DNA of 64,000 nucleotides from Planococcus halocryophilus (GTDB lineage Bacteria > Bacillota > Bacilli > Bacillales_A > Planococcaceae). How positions within the stretch are numbered: position 1 is the stretch's first letter; each line of letters opens with the position of its first letter. The DNA lies in contig NZ_CP016537.2 of NCBI RefSeq assembly GCF_001687585.2, positions 3,010,001-3,074,000 on the forward strand, read 5' to 3'. The notes under the pieces were generated by a model. It was not told the origin of the DNA. It saw nothing but the letters and a program-made list of their open reading frames with translations, and did no database searches. Below are positions 44,001-53,116 of this stretch, in pieces. The position numbers and the translations under genes are program-made.

Positions 44001-45630
44001 CAGCTGTAATAATATGTTCACGAATCGCATCAATCGGCGGATTCGTTACTTGGGCAAATAATTGTTTGAAATAATTGTAAAGAAGCTGTGGCTTTTTCGA
44101 TAAAACAGCTAATGGCGAATCATATCCCATTGAACCGACAGGATCTTTTCCTTCAGTCGCTAGCGGTTTAATGATTTTTTGAACTTCTTCCATTGTATAA
44201 CCAAAAGCCAATTGCCTTTTGATCAAAGGTTCTGCATCAGTAGATTCCGCTGGCATTACCGGTTCTGGGAGATCCTCCATATCAAACATATTTTTATCGA
44301 TGAAATCTTTATAAGGCATTTCTCCCGCTATTTGAAGTTTGATTTCTTCATCCGGAATGATTTTGCCTTCTTCTAAGTCAACTAACAGCATTTTCCCCGG
44401 ACGCAAGCGGTCTTTGTAAATAATATCATCCGCAAAAATATCCAATGCACCGACTTCTGAACCCATAACGATCATGCCGCTTTTCGTCACGTAATAACGG
44501 GCAGGACGTAAACCATTGCGGTCAAGACAAGCTGCTATTTGCTTACCATCAGTAAAGACGAGAGCAGCAGGACCGTCCCACGGTTCCATTAAAGTACTAT
44601 GATATTCATAGAAATCTCTTTTCTCTTTTTTAATCGTTGGATCATTCACCCATGGTTCTGGTACCATCATCATTGCAGTATGCGCCAGAGATCTTCCAGA
44701 TAAATGCAAAAATTCAAAGCAGTTATCGAACATTGAAGAGTCACTGCCTGTCTCATCAATAACAGGTAAGACTTTTTGAAGATCTTGTTCATTGAATGCA
44801 GGCGACTCACAAAGCACTTGGCGAGCGCGCATCCAATTGACGTTGCCTCTTAAGGTATTAAATTCTCCATTGTGGATTGAGTAGCGGTTCGGATGTGAAC
44901 GCTGCCAGCTTGGGAAGGTATTCGTACTAAAGCGAGAGTGGACTAGAGCCAACGCTGATTTGAATTCAGGGTGGTTGAGGTCTATATAAAATGAATCTAA
45001 TTGTTCCGGGATAAGCATGCCTTTGTAAACAATCGTGCCTGCTGAAAGGCTACTAAAATAAACGTCTTTAAAATCTTCTTTTCCGAGCATAGCCTGTTCT
45101 ACTCGCTTACGAATGATATAAAGTCGTCGCTCAAGGTCGATTCGGTTTTCTAAACCTTGTGCAGCACCGATAAATACTTGTCGGATAACTGGCTTGGTTT
45201 TTGATGCCACTTTACCAACAAATGAATCATTAACCGGTACCGGACGCCATCCAAGACAAATTTGTCCTTCTTCTTGGATAATTTGATGAATCATTTCTTT
45301 TGTTTTCATGCGTAAATCATAGTCTTGCGGCATAAAGAGCATACCGATGCCGTACTTTCCTTCTTCAGGCAAGGTAATTCCTTCTTTTTCACATTGCTTA
45401 AGGAAAAAGCGATGTGGAATTTGAGTCAAAATTCCAGCGCCATCTCCAGTACTCGTATCTGAGGATTGTCCGCCACGGTGTTCTAGGTTACACAGTATAT
45501 TAATCGCATTCTGTACGATTGCGTGTGATTTTTCCCCATTGATATTGGCGATCATCCCTATTCCGCACGCCTCATGCTCTTGATCTGGATGATAAAGTCC
45601 TTGTGGGATTGGATACTCTTTTTTACTCAA
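41044..45630 (-). CDS. gltB: Glutamate synthase (NADPH) large subunit
   Basis: A 1528-aa enzyme that makes two glutamates from glutamine and 2-oxoglutarate. After a 21-residue propeptide the catalytic Cys22 opens the class II amidotransferase domain ([16 protein letters not shown]). The central domain, FMN-binding synthase domain ([38 protein letters not shown], shortened, near 990-1040) and C-terminal glxB-like domain are complete. The 3Fe-4S cysteine pattern is [15 protein letters not shown]. Start is TTG, preceded by AAGGAGG. A promoter and a CcpA-type site lie upstream, and half a TnrA/GlnR-like site (TGTCATAATATT) overlaps the start region; no GltC-like gene is adjacent. Confidence 0.96.
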   Translation of the reverse strand: MSKKEYPIPQGLYHPDQEHEACGIGMIANINGEKSHAIVQNAINILCNLEHRGGQSSDTSTGDGAGILTQIPHRFFLKQCEKEGITLPEEGKYGIGMLFMPQDYDLRMKTKEMIHQIIQEEGQICLGWRPVPVNDSFVGKVASKTKPVIRQVFIGAAQGLENRIDLERRLYIIRKRVEQAMLGKEDFKDVYFSSLSAGTIVYKGMLIPEQLDSFYIDLNHPEFKSALALVHSRFSTNTFPSWQRSHPNRYSIHNGEFNTLRGNVNWMRARQVLCESPAFNEQDLQKVLPVIDETGSDSSMFDNCFEFLHLSGRSLAHTAMMMVPEPWVNDPTIKKEKRDFYEYHSTLMEPWDGPAALVFTDGKQIAACLDRNGLRPARYYVTKSGMIVMGSEVGALDIFADDIIYKDRLRPGKMLLVDLEEGKIIPDEEIKLQIAGEMPYKDFIDKNMFDMEDLPEPVMPAESTDAEPLIKRQLAFGYTMEEVQKIIKPLATEGKDPVGSMGYDSPLAVLSKKPQLLYNYFKQLFAQVTNPPIDAIREHIITAARTTIGAEANLVQPTPESARHIRLETPILTNAELEKLRQQDLPAFKPVTISILFKKNEGTAAMEKRLDAVFAEADQAIKEGAKLLILSDRGVNEEYAAIPALLAVSGLHHYLIRQETRIQMSILLESAEPREVHHFAALLGYGAEGINPYLAFGTIENLIEIGDIPNVSFEEAETTYVKAVTDGIIKVLSKMGISTIQSYRGAQIFEAVGIHMDVINKYFTRTSSRLGGIGLDIIAQEVLMRHAAAYPVAQGDDQALESGDEFQYRENGENHQYNPKTIHTLQHACRTNNYDVFKKYTNLLTDEKANLQSLRGLMSFKERTPVPIDEVETVEEICARFKTGAMSYGSISKEAHEALAVAMNRIGGRSNSGEGGEETSRFIPDENGDNRRSAIKQVASGRFGVTSHYLVNADEIQIKVAQGAKPGEGGHLPGKKVYPWIAEVRGSTPGVELISPPPHHDIYSIEDLAELIFNLKNANPTARISVKLVSAVGVGTIAAGVAKGRADVVLISGYDGGTGAAPKTSLKHTGLPWEIGLAETHQTLLLNGLRDRIVVETDGKMMTGRDVVTAALLGAEEFGFSTAPLVVLGCVMMRVCHLDTCPVGIATQNPELREKYGGDPEHVVNFMRFIAREARELMAELGFRTINEMIGRTDVIEANQAIDHWKAGGIDLTALLYQPDLPEKVGRYATIKQNHELEKTLDYQELLPRCKKAIETGERVEVATAIRNIHRATGTIVGSAISKRYGAEGLPEDTINLNFQGSAGQSFGAFIPKGMTMNLIGDANDFVGKGLSGGKILVYPALDSTFLPEKNIIIGNVSFYGASAGEAYIYGVAGERFAVRNSGANIVVEGVGDHGCEYMTGGRVAILGQTGKNFAAGMSGGVAYVLDEEGTFSKRCNAEMVHLQPLAEPAEIEELREMITKHVHYTSSRNGTRLLANWDIYSAKFVRVIPKAYLQINERIDKLQSGGMTRDEAEMAAFEESKMAGAGK

Positions 45631-45675
45631 TCAAACCGCCTCCTTCACAACACTCATGTGTCATAATATTTTGAT

Positions 45676-45705
45676 AGTATATCATAAGTCTGAATATATA
45701 TACAA
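45676..45705 (-). promoter_or_regulatory. Candidate SigA promoter of gltB
   Basis: Minus strand TTGTAT (45700-45705), 18-bp spacer, TATACT (45676-45681), 46 bp before the TTG start. Confidence 0.5.
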
Positions 45706-45756
45706 TTCCCCTAAGTAAAAAAATATTAATAATAGTCCTGAATCCCCATCAAACCA

Positions 45757-45771
45757 ATGAAAACGCTTCCA
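45757..45771 (+). promoter_or_regulatory. CcpA cre site upstream of gltB
   Basis: ATGAAAACGCTTCCA matches WTGNAANCGNWNNCW at every position. It lies about 52 bp upstream of the gltB -35 box, a position where cre sites of activated genes are found in Bacillus. Confidence 0.55.
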
Positions 45772-45844
45772 ATTCCCGATTACTAAACAAAATATCCCTA
45801 TAATAAAACCATGCATGTTTATACAAGTCAGACAATTTGAAAAT

Positions 45845-45876
45845 TAAAAAACCCCATTTCATATGGGGTTTTTTTG
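45845..45876 (-). terminator. Terminator of recQ
   Basis: AAAAAACCCCAT and ATGGGGTTTTTT form a 12-bp stem with a small loop and T runs both ways. Confidence 0.85.
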
Positions 45877-45883
45877 CTTATAT

Positions 45884-47659
45884 TTATTCATTTTTTATCG
45901 CATTAAAAGAATGGATTGCCACTAGGAATGCTTCTCCGTATTTTTCGAGTTTATTGGCACCTACGCCGTTCACTTCTAAAAATTCAGCTGCGCTTTTCGG
46001 TTTTCTTGCGACCATATCTTGTAATGTTTTATCAGAAAAAATGACAAAAGGAGGAACACCGGCTTCCTCCGCCAATTTTTTACGGATAACACGCAATTCT
46101 TCGAATAAAGGATCGTTTGTAGCAATCTGTTTTGTTATTACTGCACCTTTTCTTAGTACTTTCCGCTTACCTAACAAAACATCTCTTCCACCATCGGGAA
46201 CGTAAATCGTTGGAAAAGACCCTTGTTCGACAGCTAACAATTCTTGAGAAATCATAAATTCGATTAAATTTGAAACTTCTTTTGAATTTTGGTGTTTTAA
46301 AATTCCATAAGTCGAGAGTTTATCAAAACCAAAATCCAGTACTTTTTTATTGCGCGATCCTGTTAGCACTTGAGCTGTCATTACTTTCCCAAACTTTTGT
46401 CCCATGCGAATCACACATGACAACACCATTTGAACATCTTTCGTGACATCAAGACTTTCACGGTCATCTAAGCAATTTCCACAATGTCCACAAGGTTCCG
46501 CCGCCGTATCTCCAAAATAATGGATGATAAATTGCTGCAAGCAATTTTCGGTATGACAGTAGTCCACCATCCCCTGCAATTTCATTAGTTCTCCAGGAAT
46601 TCGACTAGGATCTTGCGCTTGATCGATTAAAAATCGTTGTGTTTGGACATCTTGTGACGCATACAGCACAATACATTCACTTGGCAAACCATCTCGTCCT
46701 GCACGTCCTGCTTCTTGATAGTAGCTTTCCATATTTTTGGGTAACTGATAATGAATAACGAACCGAATATTCGATTTATCGATACCCATTCCAAAGGCAT
46801 TTGTCGCAACCATGACTGTCACTTCGTCATTCAGAAAACGTTCTTGGCCGCTTTTTCTTTCATTGTCTGACATTCCTGCATGATACTTGGCCGCTTTGAT
46901 GCCTTTTTTTATTAGCATCTCGTAAACCGAGTCTACGGTTTTGCGCGTAGCAGCGTAAATAATACCTGCTTCTTTATCGTTTTTTGCCACATATTCTTTT
47001 ACAAATCGCTCACGGTCTTGTCCTCGTACAACCGAAAAGGTTAAGTTTGCTCGTTCAAAACCTGTCATTACAGTATGTTGTTCTTCGATATTTAAAATTC
47101 GACAAATATCCTCACGAACTTGAGGCGTAGCGGTCGCAGTCAATGCTAACACCGTCGGATTATTTGGAAACAATTCCGTCATCCGGCTGATCAAACGATA
47201 ACTCGGGCGGAAGTCATGACCCCACTGCGAAATACAGTGAGCTTCATCGACAGCAATCAACGGGACATGAACTCCTTGCAATTCATTCAGGAACATTTCT
47301 GAATCCAATCGTTCAGGGGCAATGTAAAGCAATTTAATCGCTCCGCGTTGAACATCCATTAGCGTCTCTCGGACTTCATCAAAATCGAGAGAGCTATTTA
47401 TATAAGCAGCCGGAATACCCGCTGCTAAAAGTGCATCCACTTGGTCTTTCATTAATGAAATTAAAGGCGACACAACTATTGTGGTCCCTTCCATAACAAG
47501 CGCTGGAATTTGGTAGCACATTGACTTACCTCCGCCTGTCGGCATGACACAAATCGAATTATGTCCTTCAAAAACTTGCGTAATGGCTTGCTCCTGGCCG
47601 ACCCGAAATGACTCATAGCCAAAATGGGACTGCAGTAATTTTTTTGCGCTTTCCAACAA
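45884..47659 (-). CDS. recQ: ATP-dependent DNA helicase RecQ
   Basis: A 591-aa 3'-5' DNA helicase for repair and recombination. Walker A MPTGGGKSMCY (about 40-50), DEAH box VDEAHCISQWGHDFRPSY, motif VI YYQEAGRAGRDG, RQC domain with the zinc cysteines CGHCGNCLD, and a C-terminal HRDC domain (about 510-590). Full length for a short RecQ. Start ATG has TTTTGTTGGA before it, which is a weak site. No second recQ is visible here; it is transcribed alone. Confidence 0.95.
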   Translation of the reverse strand: MLESAKKLLQSHFGYESFRVGQEQAITQVFEGHNSICVMPTGGGKSMCYQIPALVMEGTTIVVSPLISLMKDQVDALLAAGIPAAYINSSLDFDEVRETLMDVQRGAIKLLYIAPERLDSEMFLNELQGVHVPLIAVDEAHCISQWGHDFRPSYRLISRMTELFPNNPTVLALTATATPQVREDICRILNIEEQHTVMTGFERANLTFSVVRGQDRERFVKEYVAKNDKEAGIIYAATRKTVDSVYEMLIKKGIKAAKYHAGMSDNERKSGQERFLNDEVTVMVATNAFGMGIDKSNIRFVIHYQLPKNMESYYQEAGRAGRDGLPSECIVLYASQDVQTQRFLIDQAQDPSRIPGELMKLQGMVDYCHTENCLQQFIIHYFGDTAAEPCGHCGNCLDDRESLDVTKDVQMVLSCVIRMGQKFGKVMTAQVLTGSRNKKVLDFGFDKLSTYGILKHQNSKEVSNLIEFMISQELLAVEQGSFPTIYVPDGGRDVLLGKRKVLRKGAVITKQIATNDPLFEELRVIRKKLAEEAGVPPFVIFSDKTLQDMVARKPKSAAEFLEVNGVGANKLEKYGEAFLVAIHSFNAIKNE

Positions 47660-47758
47660 AATAGAACACTCCTAATACTCGTATCGTATGAGTTAGCTTA
47701 CCACATTTCCGCATCTTTTTCTGTGGCAGAATCTCGAGATGAGCTTCTGTGTAGAGGC

Positions 47759-47798
47759 AAAAAAATCGCCCTTCAAGTTTGCACTTTAAGGACGATTC
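47759..47798 (-). terminator. Terminator of the SDR gene
   Basis: AATCG-CCCTT and AAGG-ACGATT arms form an imperfect stem with a loop of about 14 bases. The minus strand ends in a run of seven T. Confidence 0.7.
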
Positions 47799-47885
47799 TT
47801 ATATTCTTATTTATTTCAAAAAATATCCTACTCTTCAGGAGTTACCTTATAAGGATTCCTAACTTCAGATTTAATCCCTTCATCT

Positions 47886-48671
47886 TCAAATTTCCATATT
47901 CCACCGCTGCGCTTCTTCTTCTTTCATTTTTTTTTCTGTTTCATTTGGAAAGACGGTACGGAATTTATGCGTATCGAGTGGAATAACTTCAACCATCTTG
48001 TCAATCATTTCGGCAGGATCATATTGATTTTCTAGAGCTTGATCCGCCTCTGCCATGTCCTCTTTGCGCGTAAAGTGAATAGCTTCGTCGTACCACTTCC
48101 ATTTCGCCTCTGCGCTACGATCATTAAAACCTGTCGCAAAAGCACCTGGATTAATCGTAGCTACTTGTACACCATGATCTTTCAATTCCTTTTGCATCGT
48201 AGCCGCAATTCCTTCAATTGCATGTTTGGTCGCGGTATAAGGGCCTACGTAAGGTGTCGCCGTAATGCCAGCCATCGAAGACATGAAAACAATTTTCCCT
48301 TTTCCTTTATCCACAAATTTCCGCGCAGCAATTTGTGCAGTCTCTAAAGTGCTGAAGACATTAACTTCAAACAACTCCCTGAAATTCGACATCGGCACTT
48401 CTGCAAGGGGTCCACCTTCGTTAACTGCAGCGTTGGCTACGAAAACATCAAAATCATATTCAAGCATTTGTGCTAAATCTTGAGGGTTTTTAATATCCAT
48501 TTTAAAAACTTCTAACTCTAACCCTTTTGAGGCTGCTTCCTCGCGTAAGGCTGTCACTTGTGGAGCTGTTTCAACTGGCGCAATTACTTTATGTCCTTTT
48601 TCTGCAAGACCAAAAGCAGTTCCTTTTGCTAAACCACTTCCAGCTCCTGTAATAAATATTGTCTTATGCAT
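47886..48671 (-). CDS. Short-chain dehydrogenase/reductase
   Basis: A 261-aa SDR. The NAD(P) motif TGAGSGLAKGTAFGLAEKG starts near residue 9, NAAVNEGG follows near 85, the catalytic serine is in FMSSMAGITATPYVGPYTATK with Tyr and Lys (YxxxK, about 154-158), and the fold ends at residue 240. The start at 48669-48671 follows AAAGG by eight bases; the ATG three codons earlier is rejected. Substrate unknown. Confidence 0.88.
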   Translation of the reverse strand: MHKTIFITGAGSGLAKGTAFGLAEKGHKVIAPVETAPQVTALREEAASKGLELEVFKMDIKNPQDLAQMLEYDFDVFVANAAVNEGGPLAEVPMSNFRELFEVNVFSTLETAQIAARKFVDKGKGKIVFMSSMAGITATPYVGPYTATKHAIEGIAATMQKELKDHGVQVATINPGAFATGFNDRSAEAKWKWYDEAIHFTRKEDMAEADQALENQYDPAEMIDKMVEVIPLDTHKFRTVFPNETEKKMKEEEAQRWNMEI

Positions 48672-48755
48672 CAAATCCATCCTTTCTGAGTTTGTTATAC
48701 TATATCTAATGTTTTCCCAGAAGAAGAGGAACTAAACAAGAAGCGTGAATGATAT

Positions 48756-48790
48756 AAAAACCCCGCTCTTTTAAAAGAGCGGGGTTTTTA
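48756..48790 (-). terminator. Terminator of the HTH regulator gene
   Basis: AAAAACCCCGCTCTT and AAGAGCGGGGTTTTT form a 15-bp stem with a four-base loop. Confidence 0.9.
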
Positions 48791-48807
48791 TATCGGCCTT
48801 TTGACAA

Positions 48808-49164
48808 TTAAGATGTTGCTGTGCCATAAGTACCCATACGGCGTTTAACTTGAATAAATGATGCAGCCTCAGCAATCTCAGTTTGGTTTAGTGGCTGGTC
48901 ATCTAGCATTAAATTGTAGTCATTTAAGAAACTAGTATTTTGAAGATCTACATTGATAGTCCGTTCGTCGCGATCTAACAAACTGTCGACCGAAATCTCA
49001 AAATAATCAGCAAGTCTTTCAAGATGTACTACAGAGACTTGTTTTTTCCCACTTTCATAAGCCCAAACCGTACTTTTTGCAAAGCCGATTGCTTCTGCCA
49101 ATTCTTCAGTAGATAGTCCTTTAGCTTCTCTTAAGTCCTTGATTCGTTTACTTAATTGTTTCAT
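48808..49164 (-). CDS. HTH (Cro/CI type) transcriptional regulator
   Basis: A 118-aa regulator with an XRE-type helix-turn-helix at residues 4-58 (IKDLREAKGLSTEELAEAIGFAKSTVWAYESGKKQVSVVHL region) and a short helical C-terminal part that may mediate dimerisation. The ATG at 49162-49164 has GGAG before it; the longer frame is rejected. No linked target is evident. It may control the convergent or nearby genes, but this is a guess. Confidence 0.82.
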   Translation of the reverse strand: MKQLSKRIKDLREAKGLSTEELAEAIGFAKSTVWAYESGKKQVSVVHLERLADYFEISVDSLLDRDERTINVDLQNTSFLNDYNLMLDDQPLNQTEIAEAASFIQVKRRMGTYGTATS

Positions 49165-49716
49165 TGTATACTCCTGCTCCCTAAATAATATTCTAACTAT
49201 TTTAAATATACTGCACTTTGAGTTTTTTCGCAATATATTTATGGTTATTATTTAAAAAAATTGTGAATAATTAGTGAACAACAACTAAAAATTACTAAAA
49301 ATGGTAATTAAATAGGGTTTATTATTTACTTTTTTTAACATAAAAAGAGTTATTTCAAATAACAGGTAAATAGACACTATAACTTAAAAATGACTTTTCA
49401 ATACTCGAGATAAATTTTTTTCTTAGGTTTAATCCTCTTCTGATTACATCAGATCAATAACCAACAATAGATTAGTTTCTTCTATATAAAGGAACGAGAA
49501 AGGCCAATACAATCTGGTAAGATAATTAATCACTATTAAAGTTTACTATATTAATTTAGTGTTCGGAATTTAATAACTATTTTAAAAAAACAATATCTTA
49601 TTTGTAATGAGACTAATTACACGACAAAAGAAGCCTTTAGTATTGATTTTAATATTTATTTTGATTTTTTTAACTAAAAAAAGTATTATGTTAGAATAAA
49701 CAAAATGGAGGTTTGA
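49165..49716. other. Long AT-rich gene-free gap before the peptide transporter
   Basis: About 550 bp with over 70% A+T and several short inverted repeats, but no protein-like frame and no RNA structure I recognise. The promoter for the downstream transporter should lie here; a candidate -10 (TTATGTTAGAAT region near 49688) is not convincing. Confidence 0.5.
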
Positions 49717-51216
49717 ATGATGTCTGAAAAGTATTCTCGACAAGAGATTGTTAAAAGCGTTCCTCAAAAAGGCTTTTTTGGTCATCCAAAAGGGTTGTTC
49801 ACATTATTCTTCACTGAGTTCTGGGAACGGTTCTCTTATTATGGGATGAGAGCCATTCTAGTTTTCTATATGTATTACGAAATGTCCGAAGGTGGACTTG
49901 GTCTTGATCAAACGACTGCATTATCCATTATGTCTATTTATGGATCACTCGTTTACATGTCTGGAATTATCGGTGGTTGGTTAGCTGACAGGATATTCGG
50001 TACTTCTAAAGCCATATTTTACGGTGGGATACTTATTATGCTTGGGCATATTGCTCTAGCTATACCCGGAAATCTTGCTTTATTCTTTGTTTCAATGGTC
50101 TTAATTGTACTGGGTACCGGTTTATTAAAACCAAACGTATCGAGTGTGGTCGGCGAGATTTATGAAGAAAATGATGACCGACGCGATGCAGGGTTTAGTA
50201 TTTTCTATATGGGGATCAACATGGGTGGTTTCTTAGCGCCATTAATTGTTGGTACTGTCGGAATGAAAATCAGCTTCCACTTAGGTTTTAGTATTGCCGC
50301 TGTCGGGATGTTCCTTGGTCTAGTAATATTTGTTCTTACGAAGAAAAAAAATCTTGGCTTAGCAGGAACTGTTGTGCCAAACCCGTTATTGCCTTCAGAA
50401 CGCAAGGCAACGATTCGAGCGTTCACTATCGGCGCATTAGTCATTGCGGCAGCAATTGCTATCGGGATTCCAACAGGTCTATTGACGTTCAATAGTTTCG
50501 TCGGAATTGTCGGGGTTTTTGGTATTTTAATTCCTGTTTTGTATTTCACTGTTATGTATCGCAGCAAAAAGACAACAGAAGTGGAACGCTCACATTTGTT
50601 GGCTTATATTCCTTTATTTATCGCGTCAGTTATGTTCTGGGCGATTCAAGAACAAGGTTCAACAATTCTTGCTGCATACGCAGATACTCGCACAGATCTT
50701 GAATTTGCAGGAATCACCATCTCGCCTGCTTGGTTCCAATCGTTAAATCCATTATTCATCATAATGTTAGCGCCAGTCTTTGCTTGGATGTGGGTTAAAC
50801 TTGGAAGCAAACAACCATCTATTCCGCAAAAGTTCTCTCTCGGATTACTATTTGCCGGTTTGTCTTTCTTAGTTATTTTATTACCAGCTTATTTTGGTGG
50901 ACCATCAGCATTGGTTAATCCACTTTGGCTTGTTCTTAGTTATTTCATCGTTGTATTAGGTGAACTTTGCCTATCTCCAGTTGGGTTATCAGCAACAACT
51001 AAATTGGCACCCGCTGCTTTCTCAGCTCAAACAATGAGTTTATGGTTCCTTTCTAACGCTGCTGCTCAAGCCATCAACGCGCAGTTGGTTAAGTTCTACA
51101 CAGTTGAAAACGAAATGATGTATTTCGGAATCATCGGTGGTGTTTCAATCGTTCTAAGTATCGCGTTGTTTGCCTTTGCACCACGCATTCAAAGCTTCAT
51201 GAAAGGCGTTCGCTAA
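49717..51216 (+). CDS. dtpT: POT-family proton-dependent peptide transporter
   Basis: A 499-aa MFS transporter of the POT (PTR2) family that takes up di- and tripeptides with protons. The family signature FFTEFWERFSYYGMRAILVFYM (positions about 29-50) includes the EFWERFSYYG motif that binds protons and peptide N-termini. About 14 membrane helices are present. GGAGG sits five bases before the first of two ATGs. Resembles lactococcal DtpT; peptide range not determinable. Confidence 0.92.
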   Translation: MMSEKYSRQEIVKSVPQKGFFGHPKGLFTLFFTEFWERFSYYGMRAILVFYMYYEMSEGGLGLDQTTALSIMSIYGSLVYMSGIIGGWLADRIFGTSKAIFYGGILIMLGHIALAIPGNLALFFVSMVLIVLGTGLLKPNVSSVVGEIYEENDDRRDAGFSIFYMGINMGGFLAPLIVGTVGMKISFHLGFSIAAVGMFLGLVIFVLTKKKNLGLAGTVVPNPLLPSERKATIRAFTIGALVIAAAIAIGIPTGLLTFNSFVGIVGVFGILIPVLYFTVMYRSKKTTEVERSHLLAYIPLFIASVMFWAIQEQGSTILAAYADTRTDLEFAGITISPAWFQSLNPLFIIMLAPVFAWMWVKLGSKQPSIPQKFSLGLLFAGLSFLVILLPAYFGGPSALVNPLWLVLSYFIVVLGELCLSPVGLSATTKLAPAAFSAQTMSLWFLSNAAAQAINAQLVKFYTVENEMMYFGIIGGVSIVLSIALFAFAPRIQSFMKGVR

Positions 51217-51234
51217 TATTTAAAAAAGCGAACA

Positions 51235-51271
51235 TAAAAACCCCGACAGTCAAAACTGTCGGGGTTTTTAT
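51235..51271 (+). terminator. Terminator of the peptide transporter gene
   Basis: AAAAACCCCGACAGT and ACTGTCGGGGTTTTT form a strong stem with a five-base loop. Confidence 0.9.
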
Positions 51272-51396
51272 AGTTATTCGAAAAATTTTCTCATTTCATT
51301 TCGCTTCAGACGGACCCGTTCCGCTCCATTCAAGGATGTGATCATTTATTAATTGTTCCAGGAGACCACGACTCATTAAAAGTTTCTTCTATAATA

Positions 51397-52038
51397 TTAA
51401 CCATTCGCTATAATCATTCCCATTTGACGTGCAAAGGCGATTGCTTGGTCGGTCGATACGGTGCATCCTTGAAGTTTGTCTATTGATACTTGGATGCTTT
51501 CAAACGTATTGGTGCTAAGGTCGATTCCGTTAAGACTCGTTTGTGTAAAGTTAATGTCATTCATATCGCACAACCGGAATTCGCTGCTCTTTAGTTCCAT
51601 TTCATAAAAGTCTGCAAACCGCATAGAAGAAGAGACAAAGCTTACGGCATTACATAAGGTAAAACCAAATGTAGCATAATTTAAAATACATTCTTCAAAA
51701 AGTGTATGGCGAATTCCTGCTTCTGCAAAATTAGCCCCCATCAATTTGGAGTTGCGAAATTCCGTTCGATGAAAAACTGCGCGACTCATGTCCATATTTG
51801 ATAAATCGCAATTCAAAAAAATCACATCGACAAACTCCGAACGTGGCCAACTGGTTTCAAGAAAAGTGACATTTTCAAATACAACTCTGTCGATATGCAG
51901 TGCTTCTTCTGTATTCAAATCAATAGTTTCTTGTGAAATTCGGCAATTGCTTATGTACTGATCATCCAATGCTTCAACAAAAGAGCGCGTCTCTAACTCT
52001 TTTGGGAGCAGCGGTGTTAATCTTTTCGTTTTCTTCAT
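51397..52038 (-). CDS. Pentapeptide-repeat protein
   Basis: A 213-aa protein with about a dozen pentapeptide repeats in residues 40-190 (patterns such as VTFLETSW, VIFLNCDLSNMDMS and LMGANFAEAG), which would fold as a right-handed quadrilateral beta-helix. The start at 52036-52038 follows AAGGAGGGG; the longer frame is rejected. Some members mimic DNA and protect DNA gyrase, others have unrelated roles, so function is open. Its lack of an Ala/Leu-only core sets it apart from the Qnr type. Confidence 0.85.
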   Translation of the reverse strand: MKKTKRLTPLLPKELETRSFVEALDDQYISNCRISQETIDLNTEEALHIDRVVFENVTFLETSWPRSEFVDVIFLNCDLSNMDMSRAVFHRTEFRNSKLMGANFAEAGIRHTLFEECILNYATFGFTLCNAVSFVSSSMRFADFYEMELKSSEFRLCDMNDINFTQTSLNGIDLSTNTFESIQVSIDKLQGCTVSTDQAIAFARQMGMIIANG

Positions 52039-52060
52039 GACTTCCCCTCCTTCTACATAC

Positions 52061-52096
52061 AAAAAAAGACTACCTCTACGACGAAGCAGTCTTTTA
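52061..52096 (-). terminator. Terminator of the KdpD-type USP gene
   Basis: AAAAAGACT and AGTCTTTT arms with a larger inner loop. The minus strand ends in a run of seven T. It lies between the two convergent-spaced minus-strand genes. Confidence 0.65.
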
Positions 52097-52107
52097 TTGT
52101 GGTGTAT

Positions 52108-52797
52108 TTATTTTTTCACTAATTCTTTCCCTAAACATTCATCAATGATTTCAGGCAATTCGATTCGATCTTCGGTTACTTCAACTTGATATATTTTATT
52201 GTCATGCATGAATTTAAAGATTCCGTTATCAAAATCGGTACCGATTTCTTTAAAGAAAATCCCTTCAAGCTGACAATTTTTCGATTGTGTAAAGTTGACC
52301 TTGTAACTATCGCCATCTTTCATCAAGTAACAGCGTACACCTTTTTCAAACTCGTCACCTTCAACGCCTTTAACTGTGCGCGCTACAGAAACAACATGCA
52401 AGTCGACAAACGGAATTTCACGAAGTAACAAGTTCAAGAATGAACCTTTTGTGATTTCTTCCCATCTACTTCTTGCCGTCTGTCCCATGACAATTTGCGT
52501 GATGTTACAATCATGCGCAACATCCCCGATGACTTTTGCAGTCGGGCGTTTTTCATTATCACGAACAATAAATTCCTCAGCATCATATTCTTCAGCAAGT
52601 TCTCTCCATCTTTCAATATAAGAGACTTTTTCAGCATCAAACTCATCAACAGATCTTGAATCTACCGTTAAAATATACAACGGACAATCCAGCATAGTAG
52701 CAAGCTTATTACCCCGATTGATTAAACGTTCACCATTCGGTCCGTAAAAAACACATACCAAAATACTTTCATCCATTCGTCCTCTGATTTTTTTCAT
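52108..52797 (-). CDS. Universal stress protein-like domain protein (KdpD type)
   Basis: A 229-aa cytosolic protein. The first ~135 residues form a USP domain of the kind found inside the KdpD sensor kinase (VFYGPNGERLINRGNKLATML, and GQTARSRWEEITKGSFLNLLL as the nucleotide-binding loop). The remaining ~90 residues are a separate beta-rich part of unknown role (YLMKDGDSYKVNFTQSKN). It is divergent from mrpA, with a 319-bp gap between them; cation transport control is an attractive but unproven role. AGGTG precedes the ATG. Confidence 0.82.
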   Translation of the reverse strand: MKKIRGRMDESILVCVFYGPNGERLINRGNKLATMLDCPLYILTVDSRSVDEFDAEKVSYIERWRELAEEYDAEEFIVRDNEKRPTAKVIGDVAHDCNITQIVMGQTARSRWEEITKGSFLNLLLREIPFVDLHVVSVARTVKGVEGDEFEKGVRCYLMKDGDSYKVNFTQSKNCQLEGIFFKEIGTDFDNGIFKFMHDNKIYQVEVTEDRIELPEIIDECLGKELVKK

Positions 52798-53116
52798 CTA
52801 TGTTCACCTCACTGAAAATATAATCTATACATTGACATTCAAAACTATGAAATTATACTTCTTCCAATAGAGGAAATCAAGTGTTTCAGGCTTATTTTGG
52901 AATTTTTATCCACTTCTGACTTAACAGCTTATCCGTTGCGACTAGCTGACAAATGAAAATCAGACTGATTTCCTGTATAATTTAGATTGATTGCTTTACG
53001 AACCCTTACTATAGTACAAGATGGGACAAGCGTAAACCTTTTGTCCTCATTATATACCCGCTTCATCACTTTTACATTCAAAATTACTTAACTAGTCTAA
53101 TACAGGAGGTTTTGCT
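52798..53116. promoter_or_regulatory. mrp upstream region with palindrome in the promoter
   Basis: A TATAAT box at 52976-52981 is preceded by a perfect 15-bp palindrome AAATCAG-A-CTGATTT (52957-52971) in the spacer position. A further inverted repeat GGACAA/TTGTCC (53024-53046) lies in the leader, about 70 bp before the GTG start. The -35 box is weak. No gene fits in this 319-bp gap. Confidence 0.5.
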
